Assembly (NCBI RefSeq): GCF_900497805.2
Contig: NW_020954610.1
Span: 22,644,614 to 22,708,613, forward strand
Reading direction: 5' to 3'
Length of the DNA stretch: 64,000 nucleotides
DNA from: Vombatus ursinus
Lineage: Eukaryota; Chordata; Mammalia; Diprotodontia; Vombatidae
Shown here: piece after piece, positions 1-10,860 of the stretch
Layout of the letters: each line of letters starts with the position of its first letter
How positions within the stretch are numbered: the stretch's first letter is position 1
Translations under genes and position numbers: made by a program
Notes under the pieces: model-generated
What the model was told of the DNA's origin: nothing
Database searches by the model: none
What the model saw: the letters and a program-made list of their open reading frames with translations, nothing else

Positions 1-239
1 GAATTAAAAGTGGGGAGTGTTGAGGAGTAGAAGGGTAGGGGGAGATAGGGAGGTAACAGACAACGGAGAGCTGGGCTAGGTTAGAGGTAGCAAAATTGGG
101 AGACTGGGCAGAGCCACAATGAAAGGCCAGTTGGGATGGGTCAATGCCTCAGGTGAATGCCAGAGACTTGATGATGTGGGAAAGTTCAAGGAATTTAGGG
201 TTGGAGGGGAGGGTTTCCAAGGCCTATACCTGGTCAGCA
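1..239 (-). mobile_element. Partial ERV LTR (same family as 9734-10276)
   Basis: Runs off the left edge of the window. It shares long stretches with the complete LTR at 9734-10276: the 'agggaggtaacag' block, 'gctaggttagaggtag', 'attgggagactggg', 'agccacaatgaaaggcc' and the 'cctcaggtgaatgccagag' block. The sense strand is minus, judged by the orientation of the polyadenylation signal in the complete relatives. The right end is approximate. Fossil regulatory fragment with no coding part seen. Confidence 0.75.
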
Positions 240-939
240 TATTTGTTATCTGGATGAGATTACAGTAAATCCAGTTAGTATAAAATTCAAAGCTGTACTA
301 AGGTCCTGGCAAGCTGTAAAACATAGTTAATCTGTATGCCTTTTCTTTCTTTTGTTTTATTTCTTTTCATTTTCTTGAGTGGTATTAATTTTTGGAAGAC
401 CAAATTTTAAATCATGTGGGGGGGGACTTTTAAGATGTAAAAAATGAGAAATATTTTATAGGGTGGCTTGTATATTAGAGGACCTACAAGATAGTCTTTC
501 TTCTCTGAGTAAACTGAGGCTCAAGAATATTAAGAACGTCACGCTATTCTGGTGAAGAAAGATGTACACTTCTAGTTATTTCCACTTCACATAGGTATCC
601 AGTGTCTAATATACACCCCAAGAGCAGCATACATTGTTCTGTTAGTACCTACTCTGAAAAAGCCTTCTCCACACTCTCTAAAGGAGCTCCTGAATACCCA
701 AATTATCCTGCATAATCTTCCAATAAATCCACCTCATTGCTGACCATGATTGATCTGTGTTTTGCTTTCTGAAAATCTTTTTACTCAAGAATGCCTGTAC
801 AATGGATTTGAGAGTTACTATACCATTGTACCAAGAAAATAGGTAAAATAAATTTGGCATTTATACTTTTTTATTCTTTCTGACCATAAGTGATACAGTA
901 AAAAGAAGTGGTAATAGGAAGACCACATACTTTTTCTGT
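240..939. other. Unassigned AT-rich stretch
   Basis: No recognisable gene or repeat apart from weak MIR-like similarity near 505-530 ('aaactgaggctcaag'). The 60-codon minus frame in 678-860 has no recognisable domain and looks like chance. Confidence 0.5.
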
Positions 940-1260
940 TTTTAACTTCTTTCCAAATAAAAAGGAAACTATTTTCTTTTTCTCTTACTCCCTCCCCTCA
1001 TTAATGGAGAAAGGAAATAAGAAAAATAAAAAAAAATCCTTGTAACAAATTAGTGGAGTCAAGCAAAATAAAGTCTTGTATTGCCTATGTAAAAAAAGTC
1101 AGTCTGATCATCTGAACCTTGAATCTGTCATTTTCTTTTTAGGAGATAGGCAGAATGTTTTATTATGGGTATTCTTGAATTATGGTTAGTCGTTGCATTG
1201 GCCAGCATTCTTATCACTTTTACAGTTGTTTGTCTTCACAATGTTGTTGGTCAGAATGGG
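940..1260 (-). mobile_element. L1 3' UTR fragment
   Basis: The 'ccctcccctcattaatgg' block, the 'ccttgtaacaaatta' block, 'agtcaagcaaaataaa' and the 'ttgtctttacaatgttgtt'-like end match the 3' UTR I know from marsupial L1, read on the minus strand. A related 3' UTR is at 55445-55800. 5'-truncated relic with no coding capacity. Confidence 0.6.
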
Positions 1261-1573
1261 AATAGTGGCGTAGCAAGTAGAAGTACACTTTAGTTCAGCA
1301 AGTCCTGCACACATATAAGGAAAACACACCAAACTGAGTCTTGATCAGGAAGTCCAAGAGAAAAATCACAGTAAATTCTGTTGATCCAAATACTCTGTCA
1401 ATGTAGATCCCAGATAATGTGATCTATCCTGTGGAAGTTTTCATGTAAGAGTTCCTTAACTTAATAAGTTCAGGCTTATCAAATTACATAATTAACCATT
1501 TGATATGGAGATTGAAGTTTGGTTCATCTCTGTAAAAGAGTAAAGAGGGAATAACTGCAAAGAAGAATTGAAG

Positions 1574-1721
1574 GGGCCACTAGGTGGCGCAGTGGATAGA
1601 GCACCGGCCCTGAGGTCAGGAGGACCTGAATTCAAAACCAGGCTCAGACCAAACACTTGACACTTACTTGCTGTGTGACCCTGGGCAAATCACTTTACCC
1701 CAATTGCCTGAAAAAAAAAAG
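1574..1721 (+). mobile_element. WALLSI/WSINE-type tRNA-derived SINE
   Basis: A tRNA-like head (A-box-like 'taggtggcgcagtgg', degenerate B-box-like 'gaattcaaaacc'), the 'ctgtgtgaccctgggcaa' core and an A-rich tail. It is flanked by a perfect 14-bp target-site duplication, AAGAAGAATTGAAG, at 1560-1573 and 1722-1735. That fixes both ends and points to LINE-type (probably L1) endonuclease insertion. Not a gene. Confidence 0.92.
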
Positions 1722-1735
1722 AAGAAGAATTGAAG

Positions 1736-2865
1736 ATATTCAATCTTAACTGAAGAATTCAATTTATTCACAAAGTGGCATGAATTATTTACCAATAAAA
1801 AGTATCTTTTGTTGGAAAATCCCATTGTGGTTTCAGAATATAGTCATTATGTTATCTTGGCCTCCTTACATTGAGCAATTTGGAAACTGTTCATGTGAAG
1901 GCATATGTCTAGTGTCCTGGAACTGATTTTAATTCTGTTTTTTTTGTTTGTTTGTTTTTGTTTTTATTTTAATTTTGAAAAAGAATATTTCAAGCTATTC
2001 AACTTCTCAACAAAAGCATTTTCTTTTTTGCTGAAAAAGCATCCACAAAGTTTTGCTCAACATTTTATTTTGACTTTCTAGAAGTATTTCAGAATAACTT
2101 CCTTGAGTATGCTATGTTTCTTTGTACAATGGCTCACGGTGTTTTTTTTTTAATTGTAAAATTCTGTTATCACAGTCACAGATCTGTACTATTTACTTAC
2201 AACACACAAATTGTTAGATTTGGTCGTTTTGAATACTATATCTGAAATTATGTCAGTAGAAATCCCAGAATTTTTATAATAGGATATTTGCCAATGTGTC
2301 ACTAATTTGCCCTACCATATCCAAGTAAATGATTAGACTGAAAAGATAGTGGAGTATTCTAAGAATGCCTGAAATGTTTTACAGGAAGAAGTTGACAAAG
2401 AACTACCCCTTGATTGGTTTCTAATCATTCTGCTTATTACTCTATATTTTGAAGGAGTCAGTAGTCTTGTATTAATAATGGAGCAATGTTTTTAGACTTG
2501 CCTGTATTGTTTTTATTGGATTTGATAATTGGAAAATGATAAATCTAGTATGATGCTCTATGCAACTCCTCTTCATTCTACTTTTATCTGGAGAGTGGCA
2601 CCTGCTGATTATAGTAGGAATTGAGAAATTGAACCGAAGTGTAGGTTGTTTGCCAATATCACTGAGGTGATGAGACATATGTCATACATGGACAGAGTAC
2701 AAGTGGAACTCTATAGGATTGTCATGTTAATCATCGGTGACAATGTCCCTTCCAGAACTATATGAAAAGGAACAAAACTGTTAGAAGTTATCTCATATTG
2801 ACCTTTTGACTACACTTTCAGATGACTGACCAAAGACCAGAAAATAAATAAATCAATAGGTCAAC
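1736..2865. other. Unassigned AT-rich unique DNA
   Basis: No supported gene. Contains short T-rich and TTTG runs near 1937-1975. The minus frame at 2472-2678 has no recognisable domain. Confidence 0.5.
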
Positions 2866-3056
2866 AAGCAATTGTTATTGACAACTGTGTACCAGGTACT
2901 GTATTGTTAGCTATGTAACTTTAATGCCTAATAATTTTTTGTATGTTTCCTTCTACACTATATAACACAGAAGAACCACATAAACAGCTTGATGAAAAAA
3001 TAGTGTATATGTATCTGTGTAAATAACAACAATAATTATTATTTTTATTATAACAA

Positions 3057-3232
3057 CAATTTGTTGTTCAGTTGTTTTTCAGTCATATCTGACTCTGTGA
3101 ACCCATTTGGGATTTTCTTGGTAAAGATACTGGAATGGTTTTACATTTCCTTCTTCAGCTCATTTTACAGATGAGGAACTGAGGCAAACAGAGTTAGGTG
3201 AGTTGCCCAGGGTCACACAGCTAGTGAGTGTC
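3057..3232 (-). mobile_element. Mar1-type SINE (RTE-like 3' end)
   Basis: Reads, reverse-complemented, as the RTE/BovB-type tail ('gttcagttgt...agtcatatctgactctgtga', 'aaagatactggaatgg') joined to the 'cattttacagatgaggaac' and 'gtcacacagctagtgag' body. Truncated before the tRNA-like head. A short MIR-like stretch ('gtaccaggaactgttctaagcac') follows at 3237-3265, and another lies at 2895-2915. Confidence 0.8.
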
Positions 3233-3269
3233 TGTTATGTACCAGGAACTGTTCTAAGCACTTTGTAAT

Positions 3270-4490
3270 ATTATCTATTATTTCTACATTATGTGTAATA
3301 TACAATTATTCAAAAATTCAGAAAATGCAAAGGTCATTGTTATGCAAAATGGCCATATTCTTCTCTTTGAATTTTTTGGTATTTGGTATCATTTGAGTAT
3401 CCATAATTGCTGTCATATTGACTTCTAAAGTACTTGTTATGTTAGTAAGTTAGAAAGTTCAGGCATCCCAAAGGACTCCTTGTTCTTCGTCTGACACTAA
3501 CACAGCCAAATTGGTTTACAAATATATTTCTCAATTAAAAACTTACAAGAGCTTTTAGAAGAAAATTTCCCTGGATTCTGAACCTCCTACTATATAAACA
3601 TTTCCACAAAGTAAATTGTATTTAAAATTGTAAAAGTGAAAATCATTTTTAATGGCCTTTAATAGAAAAGAGAAAAACTATACTATAAAAAAATCACTTC
3701 TATAAAATAACATATTTTCTACAAATCCTCTATAACTAATTGTGTGTTGTGTGATGACTTATTCCACTTTAACATTTACTTTGGTATATTCTTTTAACGG
3801 TCACATTTCTTTGTGGGAAGACAGCAGGAGCTGGTTGTCCTTAGAATGGTACAATTTTCATTTCAGACTTAATTATATTTATCTTCTAGCAAATCTTTAA
3901 AAAAGCAATGAATTTATTTTCACCTCAATAAAACACAACAGGTAGTATATTTTAAGGTGATTATAGCTGCCTTTGTAAGATGGGGTGATTTTCTCTCCCA
4001 GGAACATAACAATTACCCTTAGAGTACATTAACATTCTATGAATAGAATGTCTCACATAAGGAAAAGGAAAACAATTTGCCAGTTAGTTCAATGAGGTAG
4101 ATAACATATTTACAAGATAACAAGGTAGGGTGTTATTAACAAACTCTATAATACTCCAACAGCACTTCATAATTTGACAAGAAAAAAATAGGTTGATGTA
4201 ACACTGCATATATCAGAGAAATAAAAAAAATGATGAATGGAATCAAAATTGTAAAAGCTTTTCTTATTGAAAGGAAAAAAGTGATATTTTCTGCTGAATT
4301 GGAAAAGAACTGATGTTTTTAAAATGCTGAATAATAAATAGGAAAGCACCTATTGCTAACTCATGCAACAATTCAGCAATAAATAAAAGGAGTATGAGAA
4401 GAAGGAAGGTATTTAGAAAAGTACAAGGGACATAGGCAAAACAACTTGACTATTTTCAGATAAAATTGAAGTGGTTGTTTCATATATATA
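3270..4490. other. Unassigned AT-rich unique DNA
   Basis: I see no recognisable gene or repeat. The minus frame at 4167-4349 is a T/F/S-rich translation of AT-rich sequence and is not supported as a gene. Confidence 0.5.
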
Positions 4491-4494
4491 GCAT

Positions 4495-4700
4495 TTCCTC
4501 TTGTAGAATGTAAGCTCACTGAGGACAAGAATGGTGTGCTTGTGTATGTGTGTACAAGTGAGTGCGTGCTCTCATGTGTACTCTCATATATGCCCCCATG
4601 TGCATATGCTCACCTGTATCTGTGCTCAGATGCTAGCACAATTTGGAGAACATAATAGTGGCTTAATAAATCCTTGATAATTGATTGATAACTAATTGGT
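4495..4700 (+). mobile_element. L2 LINE 3' end, interrupted by a GT-rich tract
   Basis: 'tagaatgtaagctcactgagg' and the closing 'cttaataaatccttgataattgattga' match the L2 3' UTR pattern ('tgtgagctccttgagggca... ctcaataaatgtttgttga'). A TG-rich microsatellite-like tract at about 4533-4610 interrupts it. Ancient, non-coding relic. Confidence 0.65.
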
Positions 4701-4990
4701 GTCAATTACTTCAATACTTTGACAGCTCTATAATGTCATCAATGTGGGTATCCCCTCAAACAATTTAATTCATAATCTATGCAATGTATTTACTAGCTTA
4801 TTTGGTGTCTATGTACTTCATAAATCTGTAAATTTATACCAAATGAATTTGTTTCTTTTGGATAAAATATTTTACTCTATCACATTAAACATTTTTGGAA
4901 CCTACCTTTTGTCAACCCCTTCTTGCAGGGAAGCACATTTTATTCAATATTTTTAAAGATGGTAAATATATATCTTTTGAATATAGATTT

Positions 4991-5134
4991 TTTTTTACGC
5001 AATTGGGATTAAGTGACTTGCCCAGGGTCACACAGCTAGTGAGCGTCAAGTGTTTGGTCTGAGGCCAGATTTGAACTCAGGTCCTCCTGACTTCAGGGCC
5101 GGTGCTCTATCCACTGTGCCACCTAGCTGCCCCC
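4991..5134 (-). mobile_element. WALLSI/WSINE-type SINE
   Basis: Complete minus-strand copy: T-rich tail, 'gacttgcccagggtcacaca', 'tttgaactcaggtcctcc' and the terminal 'ccacctagctgcccc'. It is flanked by a 14-bp imperfect duplication (TTGAATATAGATTT at 4977-4990, TTGAATGCAGATTT at 5135-5148, two differences). Confidence 0.9.
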
Positions 5135-5419
5135 TTGAATGCAGATTTGAAAAACACTCAGAAGCAAATTTAGTGAATAAGGTGGGTAGGGTATATTAGA
5201 ATGAATTTTCTCATGTATCTCATAAATTAGCTCTAAAGTCTATTACAAAATTGGAAACTACAGATATTCAGTCAAATTCACTTGACATTTTCTAAAGAGA
5301 CAATGTGCATAGAACTATACTAGGAAGCTTAGATAAAAGTTTGGAGTTTACATTGTAGTACAATAAATTTGAAGTCTCTTGGTCCCAAGGTGGTTCAATC
5401 TAATGGAACTTAGTGTAGA

Positions 5420-5658
5420 CCTGTTGTTGTTTGATTGTATACTACTTTTCATGACCCTTGGGACCATACTGTCCATAGAGTTTTCTTGGCAAATATAGTA
5501 GAATGGTTTGCCCTTTCTTTCTCCAATGGATTTAGGCAAATAGAAGTTAAGTGAATTGCTCAGGGTCCCACAGCTAGTAAATGTCTGAGGCCAGATTTAA
5601 ACTTAAGTCTTCCTGACTCCAGGTCTATTGCTCTATCCATTGAACCATCTAGCTGCAC
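5420..5658 (-). mobile_element. Mar1-type SINE
   Basis: A 'gttgttgtttgattgta' RTE-like tail, 'gttttcttggcaaatatagta', 'gtcccacagctagtaaatg' and 'tctatccattgaaccatctagctgc' give a near full-length diverged Mar1 in minus orientation. The divergence suggests an older insertion than the WALLSI-type copies. Confidence 0.75.
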
Positions 5659-5969
5659 TGCCCAGTGTAGACTAACACTATACAAATGAATTTCTGTCAA
5701 TCAGACTTCTTACTGATGTACTCCCACGGACGTTCTCCCTTGTACTGTTCTTTGGTTTTTGCCACCCCTTTCCTAATTCTCTGACATTTTCCACATTGAT
5801 TTCTAACAGTAAGGCTGTTAGTTCAAGTGGAAAAGCAAAAGTAATTTAGGAAAGGAAAGAGATATTTGGTGATTCAGCTCCCCCTTAAAAATCTCCAGTG
5901 ACAGAGGTCAATACTTATTGAATACATTCCTTTCTTGGGCAGCTTTAATAACTTCACAGGAAGGAAAGG

Positions 5970-6215
5970 AAAAAAAAAGTGTCTACTACGTGCCAGACAC
6001 TGTGCTGAGTATTTTACAAATTTCATTTGACCCTTACAACAACCCTGAGAAATGTGTGCTATTGTCATCCACATTTTACAGTGGAGGAAATTGAGGCTAA
6101 CAGAGGTTAAATGATTTGCCCAGAGTCACACAGTTAAGCTAGTAAATGCCCGAGGCTGAATATTTACTTATTTACTGATCTCCAGGATCAGTGCTTTATC
6201 CAGATCTGGTTGCCT
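5970..6215 (-). mobile_element. MIR SINE
   Basis: 'ctacgtgccagacactgtgct', 'cccttacaacaaccctgag', 'cattttacagtggaggaaa' and 'gcccagagtcacacagtta' follow the MIR consensus reverse-complemented. Ancient mammal-wide CORE-SINE relic. Confidence 0.85.
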
Positions 6216-6399
6216 GCTATATTGAGAAGACTGTTGAATATCAATATCAGAAACACACATTGACTTCATGACTAGATAGCATTTAATATGAAAAAAATCT
6301 AGTGCTTTTAATAATCAGTAGAGTCCATTTGTGTTAAGTGTGATATGATATCTAAAAAGCTAATATGGTTTAATCTGCTTATGAACTTAAGTGACAGTA

Positions 6400-6915
6400 T
6401 CAAGGAAGAAGGATTAATAGTTAATCTGTACTCTGTCCATATCAGTCCATAAATGAAACATTGTATCCTACTATACATCACAAATTTAAAGAAAGATTAC
6501 AGTAACCTGAAAACAGAGGAAGGTAACCAGAATAGTGAAAGATTTTGAGAAAATTTAACAAAAGTGCTCATTAGAGGAATTAGGAATGGTAGGACAGGGT
6601 TCAACTGGTTGAAGGGCTGCCTCATTGAGGATGAATTAGACTGGTCTTGCTAATCACTAGAGGGTAGAACTAGCCTGAATGCATAGAAGTTAGAGAAAAA
6701 GCAGATTTAAGCTGAATATGAAGAAAAAATCCTGAGCATAGGTGTCTAAATGAAGAAGGAATGGTCTTGGCCAGCAGTAGGTTGCCCCTCACTAAGAAAG
6801 TCTTCAAGCCAAATCTTGATAATCACTTTTTGGGTATTTTGTAGAAGGAACATGTTTTTATAAAGATTAGACTAATTTTAACAAACTCCAACCCTGAGAT
6901 TCTAAGACTCTATGA
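6400..6915 (+). mobile_element. CR1/L3-type LINE 3' end
   Basis: Phrases typical of the CR1/L3 3' region in the sense direction: 'aggaaggtaaccagaatagtg', 'agtaggttgcccctcact', 'aaagtcttcaagccaaatcttgataa', and the characteristic terminal repeat-like 'gattctaagactctatga'. Very old and non-coding. Confidence 0.7.
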
Positions 6916-6919
6916 GAAA

Positions 6920-7757
6920 AAGATATTGTTCACCAGTTATTACAGAGAATGGCTGATTTACTTGAGTAAATTAAAAAACAGTTCCAAGAAAGAAATGAAA
7001 ATATGTTTCAACAATAGCAGTATCACTTGCACAAGCCCATAGCTTCCAAAATAGTCTTTCTTTGAACACAGAAAATGTTTAATAAATATTTGTTCAGTGA
7101 ATGAATGAAATCATAGTGTGTTTGAAAAAAAAATCCACATGCTCACTGAATGTTTTCAATTCTTAAAAGTGTTTAAATTGCTGATAAAAAAATAAAAAAG
7201 TTACTTTAGTGATGGCTGTAATCCATTACTATAAGCCAAATTCAATATTTTTCTCTAAGATTTTTTTTAACTTTGTTAATTTTGTTAACCTTAGGCCTTT
7301 GAGCTAAACTGTTATTTAAATCAAGATCTTGAGAATTTTTGATGAAGATATAACAAGTGGATCAAAGGAGGAAAACAATCATTGCAAAAAAAAAATTTGT
7401 CCCTATGTTTTAAAGGGGAACATCTAATAATGTTAGGGAATAAGGTAAAGTTGCTATCATTGACTGAGATAGAAACTTGAGAAAGCCTTTCTCTTTCTAA
7501 GGTCACAGAATTATTAACGACTTGATCTCTAATACTTGTGCTCACTTTGCAAAATTTACAATAAGAAAAGGCAGCAACATGTGCCTGCCTACATATGATT
7601 TGTAAAAAAAGTGAAGGGGTCTTAATTGTTTCCCTATTCTTTAAGTGTGCCAGTGAAAAGCTCCCAGAAGTCCCTTCATGACCTTGATAAAAGTAGTCCT
7701 GTTTCTGTCTTCTTTAAGCTAAAATTCTAGAATTATTGAGGTTGATTTCCCAGGGTT
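6920..7757. other. Unassigned stretch with a short L2/MIR-like tail
   Basis: Mostly unrecognised AT-rich DNA. 'gtttaataaatatttgttcagtgaatgaatga' (about 7077-7108) resembles an L2/MIR 3' tail. The 74-codon minus frame in 7321-7545 has no recognisable domain. Confidence 0.45.
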
Positions 7758-7761
7758 GTTA

Positions 7762-8347
7762 TGTCGAGGTTTAGAGGTTAGGAGTGTTGGAACCCCAAAA
7801 TCACATCACACAGATCCTGCCTGAAAGAATTTGACCCAAGCCTTCTTTCAGCCAATGACAAGATTTATTAGAATGTCCATCATATTGGGCAGACTCTTAA
7901 GGAATCTAAGCATTTGTATCTCTAATGCAAGTGGTCCAGATTTTGAGAATCTGAGCACCTTAATGGAGACAAGATGGACATTATAAACAGCAAAACTGTG
8001 GGAGGGATCTAGGAATGGTCAAGCAGTTTGGGTTGACTAAAGGAGGGTTCTAAGGAGGATCTGGATGGGAGTGGCCAGTAAGCTGGGGTGAACAAGGACC
8101 TGGACCACAGGTGGCCAAGGGAGAATGGAGTCTAGATAGGATTAAGGGTGGGAAGTGGCCAGGGGCAATTGGGAGGTAACAAAACAGAATTGGGAGAGTG
8201 GGCATAGCCACAATGAAAGACCAGTTGATAGGATTATAACCTCAGGTGAACACCAGATATTTAAAAGTCCAAGGATTTTCCTTCTCGGGGTCCAGATCCC
8301 AAAGATATGGTCCTTCCCTTTCAGGGGTTCAGATCCAATCCCCACCA
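7762..8347 (-). mobile_element. ERV solo LTR, class-I-like, 4-bp target duplication
   Basis: Begins TGTCGAGG and ends CCCACCA, flanked on both sides by GTTA (7758-7761, 8348-8351). A 4-bp duplication is usual for class I (gammaretrovirus-like) insertions. The sense strand is minus, as for its relatives at 9734-10276, 35363-35893 and 37859-38381. No internal retroviral sequence adjoins it, so it is a solo LTR. Divergence from its relatives suggests an old insertion. Frames read within it are not genes. Confidence 0.88.
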
Positions 8348-8351
8348 GTTA

Positions 8352-8440
8352 TGAGAATAAAATGAGATATTTATAAAGTGTTTTGTAAACCTTAAAGGGC
8401 TATAGTAATGTTAGTTATTATTATTAATTAATTATTAATT
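8352..8440 (+). mobile_element. MIR 3' tail fragment
   Basis: 'aaaatgagatatttataaagtg' and 'gtaatgttagttattattatta' resemble the MIR 3' end ('aaagtgcttag... gttattatta'). It directly abuts the LTR and may be the element the LTR inserted into. Confidence 0.5.
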
Positions 8441-8449
8441 GTTAAAAAA

Positions 8450-8869
8450 TGAAAAGTCCAAGAGACAGAGTTTTGGGTAATTAATAATCAATTTATTAAT
8501 TGGGCTAACAAATACTCAATAAATTGAGGTCTGCGTTTCTCTCAGTAGTCAAAGACCCACTAGGGAGGTCCTTGAATGTTTAAATACTTTTGGAAAAGAG
8601 GTGTGTCTGAGGACTGGTTAACAATTAATGAGGAGATGGACATTTACCTCTCCCTGCTGAGAACAGTAACTTGATGAGACTTATCTGCTTCTAGTTAGCC
8701 AGACAAAGGGATGCATCTCCACACAAGACCACTTAAATTGTTGAACAATGGGCCAGAATTCATCTAGATTAGATTCTCATTACCCTTTAATCAGAAATAA
8801 ACTCTCCAGGTTGGGTGGGGGCCAGTCAAGATTAAGGGGAATTTTTCCTTGTCAGCCTTGTCCTTCACA
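8450..8869 (-). mobile_element. ERV LTR of a second family
   Basis: TGAAAAGTCC...TTCACA gives the TG...CA boundaries. On the minus strand there is a TATA-like 'agtatttaaacattc' and an AATAAA within 'attaataaattgattatt' about 60 bp before the end, the expected U3-R order. I find no clear target duplication, and no PPT or PBS next to it, so it is read as an old solo LTR. Confidence 0.6.
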
Positions 8870-8884
8870 AGAAATGGACTTTGA

Positions 8885-9108
8885 ATGACGAAATAAAAAG
8901 AGAAAAAAATCCTACTCATAACTAACCTAATAATAATTGGTTATTAACAATCCAAAAGAGGATCTTTGAGTCCTGTATGCAAAATTGGTTATTAGTATGA
9001 TAAGAAAATAATCATTTTTCATTATTATTATCTCATCCCCCTGAATTTTCCAAGTAAGCTATCCTTCCTTATAAAGTTTCTAGTGTATGATGCTAGCTTC
9101 TGATTTTA
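8885..9108. other. Unassigned AT-rich DNA
   Basis: Short ATT-repeat-like stretches; nothing recognised. Confidence 0.4.
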
Positions 9109-9122
9109 GAGAGGTATTTTTA

Positions 9123-9273
9123 TTTCTTTTTTTTATTTGCTAGGCAAAGGGGTCAAGTGACTTGCCCAGGGTCACACAGCTAGGTAAGTGTCAAGTGTCT
9201 GAGCCAGATTTGAACTCAGATCCTTCTGACTCCAAGGAAGAAGCTCTATTCACTGTGCCACCTAGCTGCCCTT
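9123..9273 (-). mobile_element. WALLSI/WSINE-type SINE
   Basis: Minus-strand full copy ('gacttgcccagggtcacaca', 'tttgaactcagatccttctg', 'ccacctagctgcc') with a perfect 14-bp duplication GAGAGGTATTTTTA at 9109-9122 and 9274-9287. The exact duplication implies a comparatively recent insertion. Confidence 0.92.
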
Positions 9274-9299
9274 GAGAGGTATTTTTAAAAGAGACTTCT

Positions 9300-9729
9300 A
9301 TAATGTTACTTTTTAGATTTCTCAAAATAGGAAAAAAAAACATAAATGATGGCTGTATGTTATAAAAGTGTTTTGTTATAAAGGCATAGATTTATGCCTT
9401 TGCATGTTGCCATTTTTCTATAAGACAAAGGCAACATCATATCACTATAGATAAACAAGGAAATTTATATGCTTCTCAAAGACTACATTGACAATGAACC
9501 AACATTATTAAACTTTTATCAAACAAATTACATTGCCTCTAAAGTAATAAAGAAAAACATATTTAACCTGCAAAAATATTAACAAACTAATAGGAGACTA
9601 ATGTTCAATCAGATCTTGACTAATATAAAAGAAAAATGAAATGCAGAATTGAATAAAGTATTGGAAAATTGAGAGAGAAAGAATTTATGACTTCCTTTAC
9701 ATGGGACCATTAAAGAACATATGTTTATG
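9300..9729 (+). mobile_element. Possible highly diverged LINE-1 sequence
   Basis: A-rich, with phrases such as 'gataaacaaggaaatttata' that weakly resemble LINE-1 ORF2. It may be one element with 10440-10860, split by the LTR at 9734. No usable reading frame. The family call is tentative. Confidence 0.25.
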
Positions 9730-9733
9730 TATG

Positions 9734-10276
9734 TGTTGAGGTTTAGGGGCTTAGGGGGTGCTGGGACCCCAGAAGTCACAATATGTGGGTCCTGCCCAAA
9801 AGAATTCAACCCAAGCCTTCTTTCAGCCAAAGACAAGGTTTATTAGAACATCCACCATATTGGCCAGACTCTTAGGAGTCTGAACATTAGTGAGCTATTG
9901 GCTAGATTATAAGAATCTAAGCACCTTAATGCAGACCAGATGGATCTTATATATAGAAAGATTGTGGGAGAGATCTAGCAGTGGCCAAGTAGTCTGTGGG
10001 GACTATGAGGTAATAGAATGCCAGGGACCTGGACCTTGTGGCCAAAGGAGAATGGAGCCTAGCTAGGATTAAGGGTGGAAAGTGGACTGGGGCCATAGGG
10101 AGGTAAAACAATGGAGGACTAGGCTAGGTTAAAGGTAACAGAGAATTGGGAGATTGGGTGTAGCCACAATGAAAGGAAGGTTGATGGGATTATAGCCTCA
10201 GGTGAATACCAGAGATTTGGCCATGTGGAAAGGCCCAGGGTTTTTCCTTTCTGGTGTCCAGATCTCAACCCCATCA
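9734..10276 (-). mobile_element. ERV solo LTR, class-I-like, 4-bp target duplication
   Basis: TGTTGAGG...CCATCA, 543 bp, flanked by TATG at 9730-9733 and 10277-10280. Read on minus, there is a TATA box ('tctatatataagatcc') and a polyadenylation signal within 'ttctaataaaccttgtc'. These define U3, R and U5 of a retroviral LTR. No internal region is left, so it is a solo LTR from homologous recombination. It is the best-preserved copy of the family in the window. Confidence 0.92.
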
Positions 10277-10340
10277 TATGTATATATGTATGTATTTGTA
10301 CGCACACATACGTCTGTATATGTATGTCTATGCATGTATA
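10277..10340. repeat. TATG/CATA-rich microsatellite
   Basis: Imperfect repeats of tatgta and catacg. The overlapping reading frames on both strands are low-complexity artefacts. Confidence 0.8.
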
Positions 10341-10439
10341 TTTCCAAGCAACACATAGCACCTTGATAAAAAAGATATTATGTATTTGGGCACAGAGAAA
10401 TTGCAAATAAGTAAAAAACAAACAAAAAAATCCAAGCAA

Positions 10440-10860
10440 ACAAAATAAATGAAAGCTTTTCAGATCATACTACAATGAAATACTTGTCAATTCAGATTTT
10501 ACAAGCAAAAGAAGCAGAAGTAAGTAGAGGCTTCACATTAAAATCTTAAGCAATGGTTGAAACAAAGAACAAATCATAGGAAAAATCAGGAAAGATAATA
10601 GTAATGATGAGGTAACATACCAACTTTAAAAAAAATTCAGGTAAAATAATCCTCAGAGGAAAAAGTATTTATATCAGAATGTACATTAACAAAATAGAAA
10701 GGAGAGGATAAAATAACTGAAAAGACAGTTCTTAAAAATTAGGCCAAGTGGAAAGCCCAGAATAAACATAAGAGAGAAAACCTAAAAAAGAAAAAATAAA
10801 ACTGAGATGAAATTAATAGCCTTAAATGCATGCAAAGGAATGTGAAAAGTAAAGGCTAGC
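10440..10860 (+). mobile_element. Ancient L1 ORF2 fragment
   Basis: 'gaacaaatcataggaaaaatc', 'gaggtaacataccaa' and 'atcctcagaggaaaaagtatttatatc' parallel the segment between endonuclease and RT in better-preserved L1 (compare 48760-48900: 'caacaaatcatagaaaca', 'gagacaacatactaa', 'cttagtggaaattttatatc'). The sequence is too broken to translate. It is followed by unassigned DNA to about 11600. Confidence 0.5.

Noticed and set aside
1574-1721. tRNA-like A and B boxes as a tRNA gene
   Set aside because: They belong to a tRNA-derived SINE with an A-tail and target duplications; no tRNA cloverleaf was identified.
8142-8376. Opposed frames of 67-73 codons
   Set aside because: Both lie in a solo LTR, which is regulatory, not coding.
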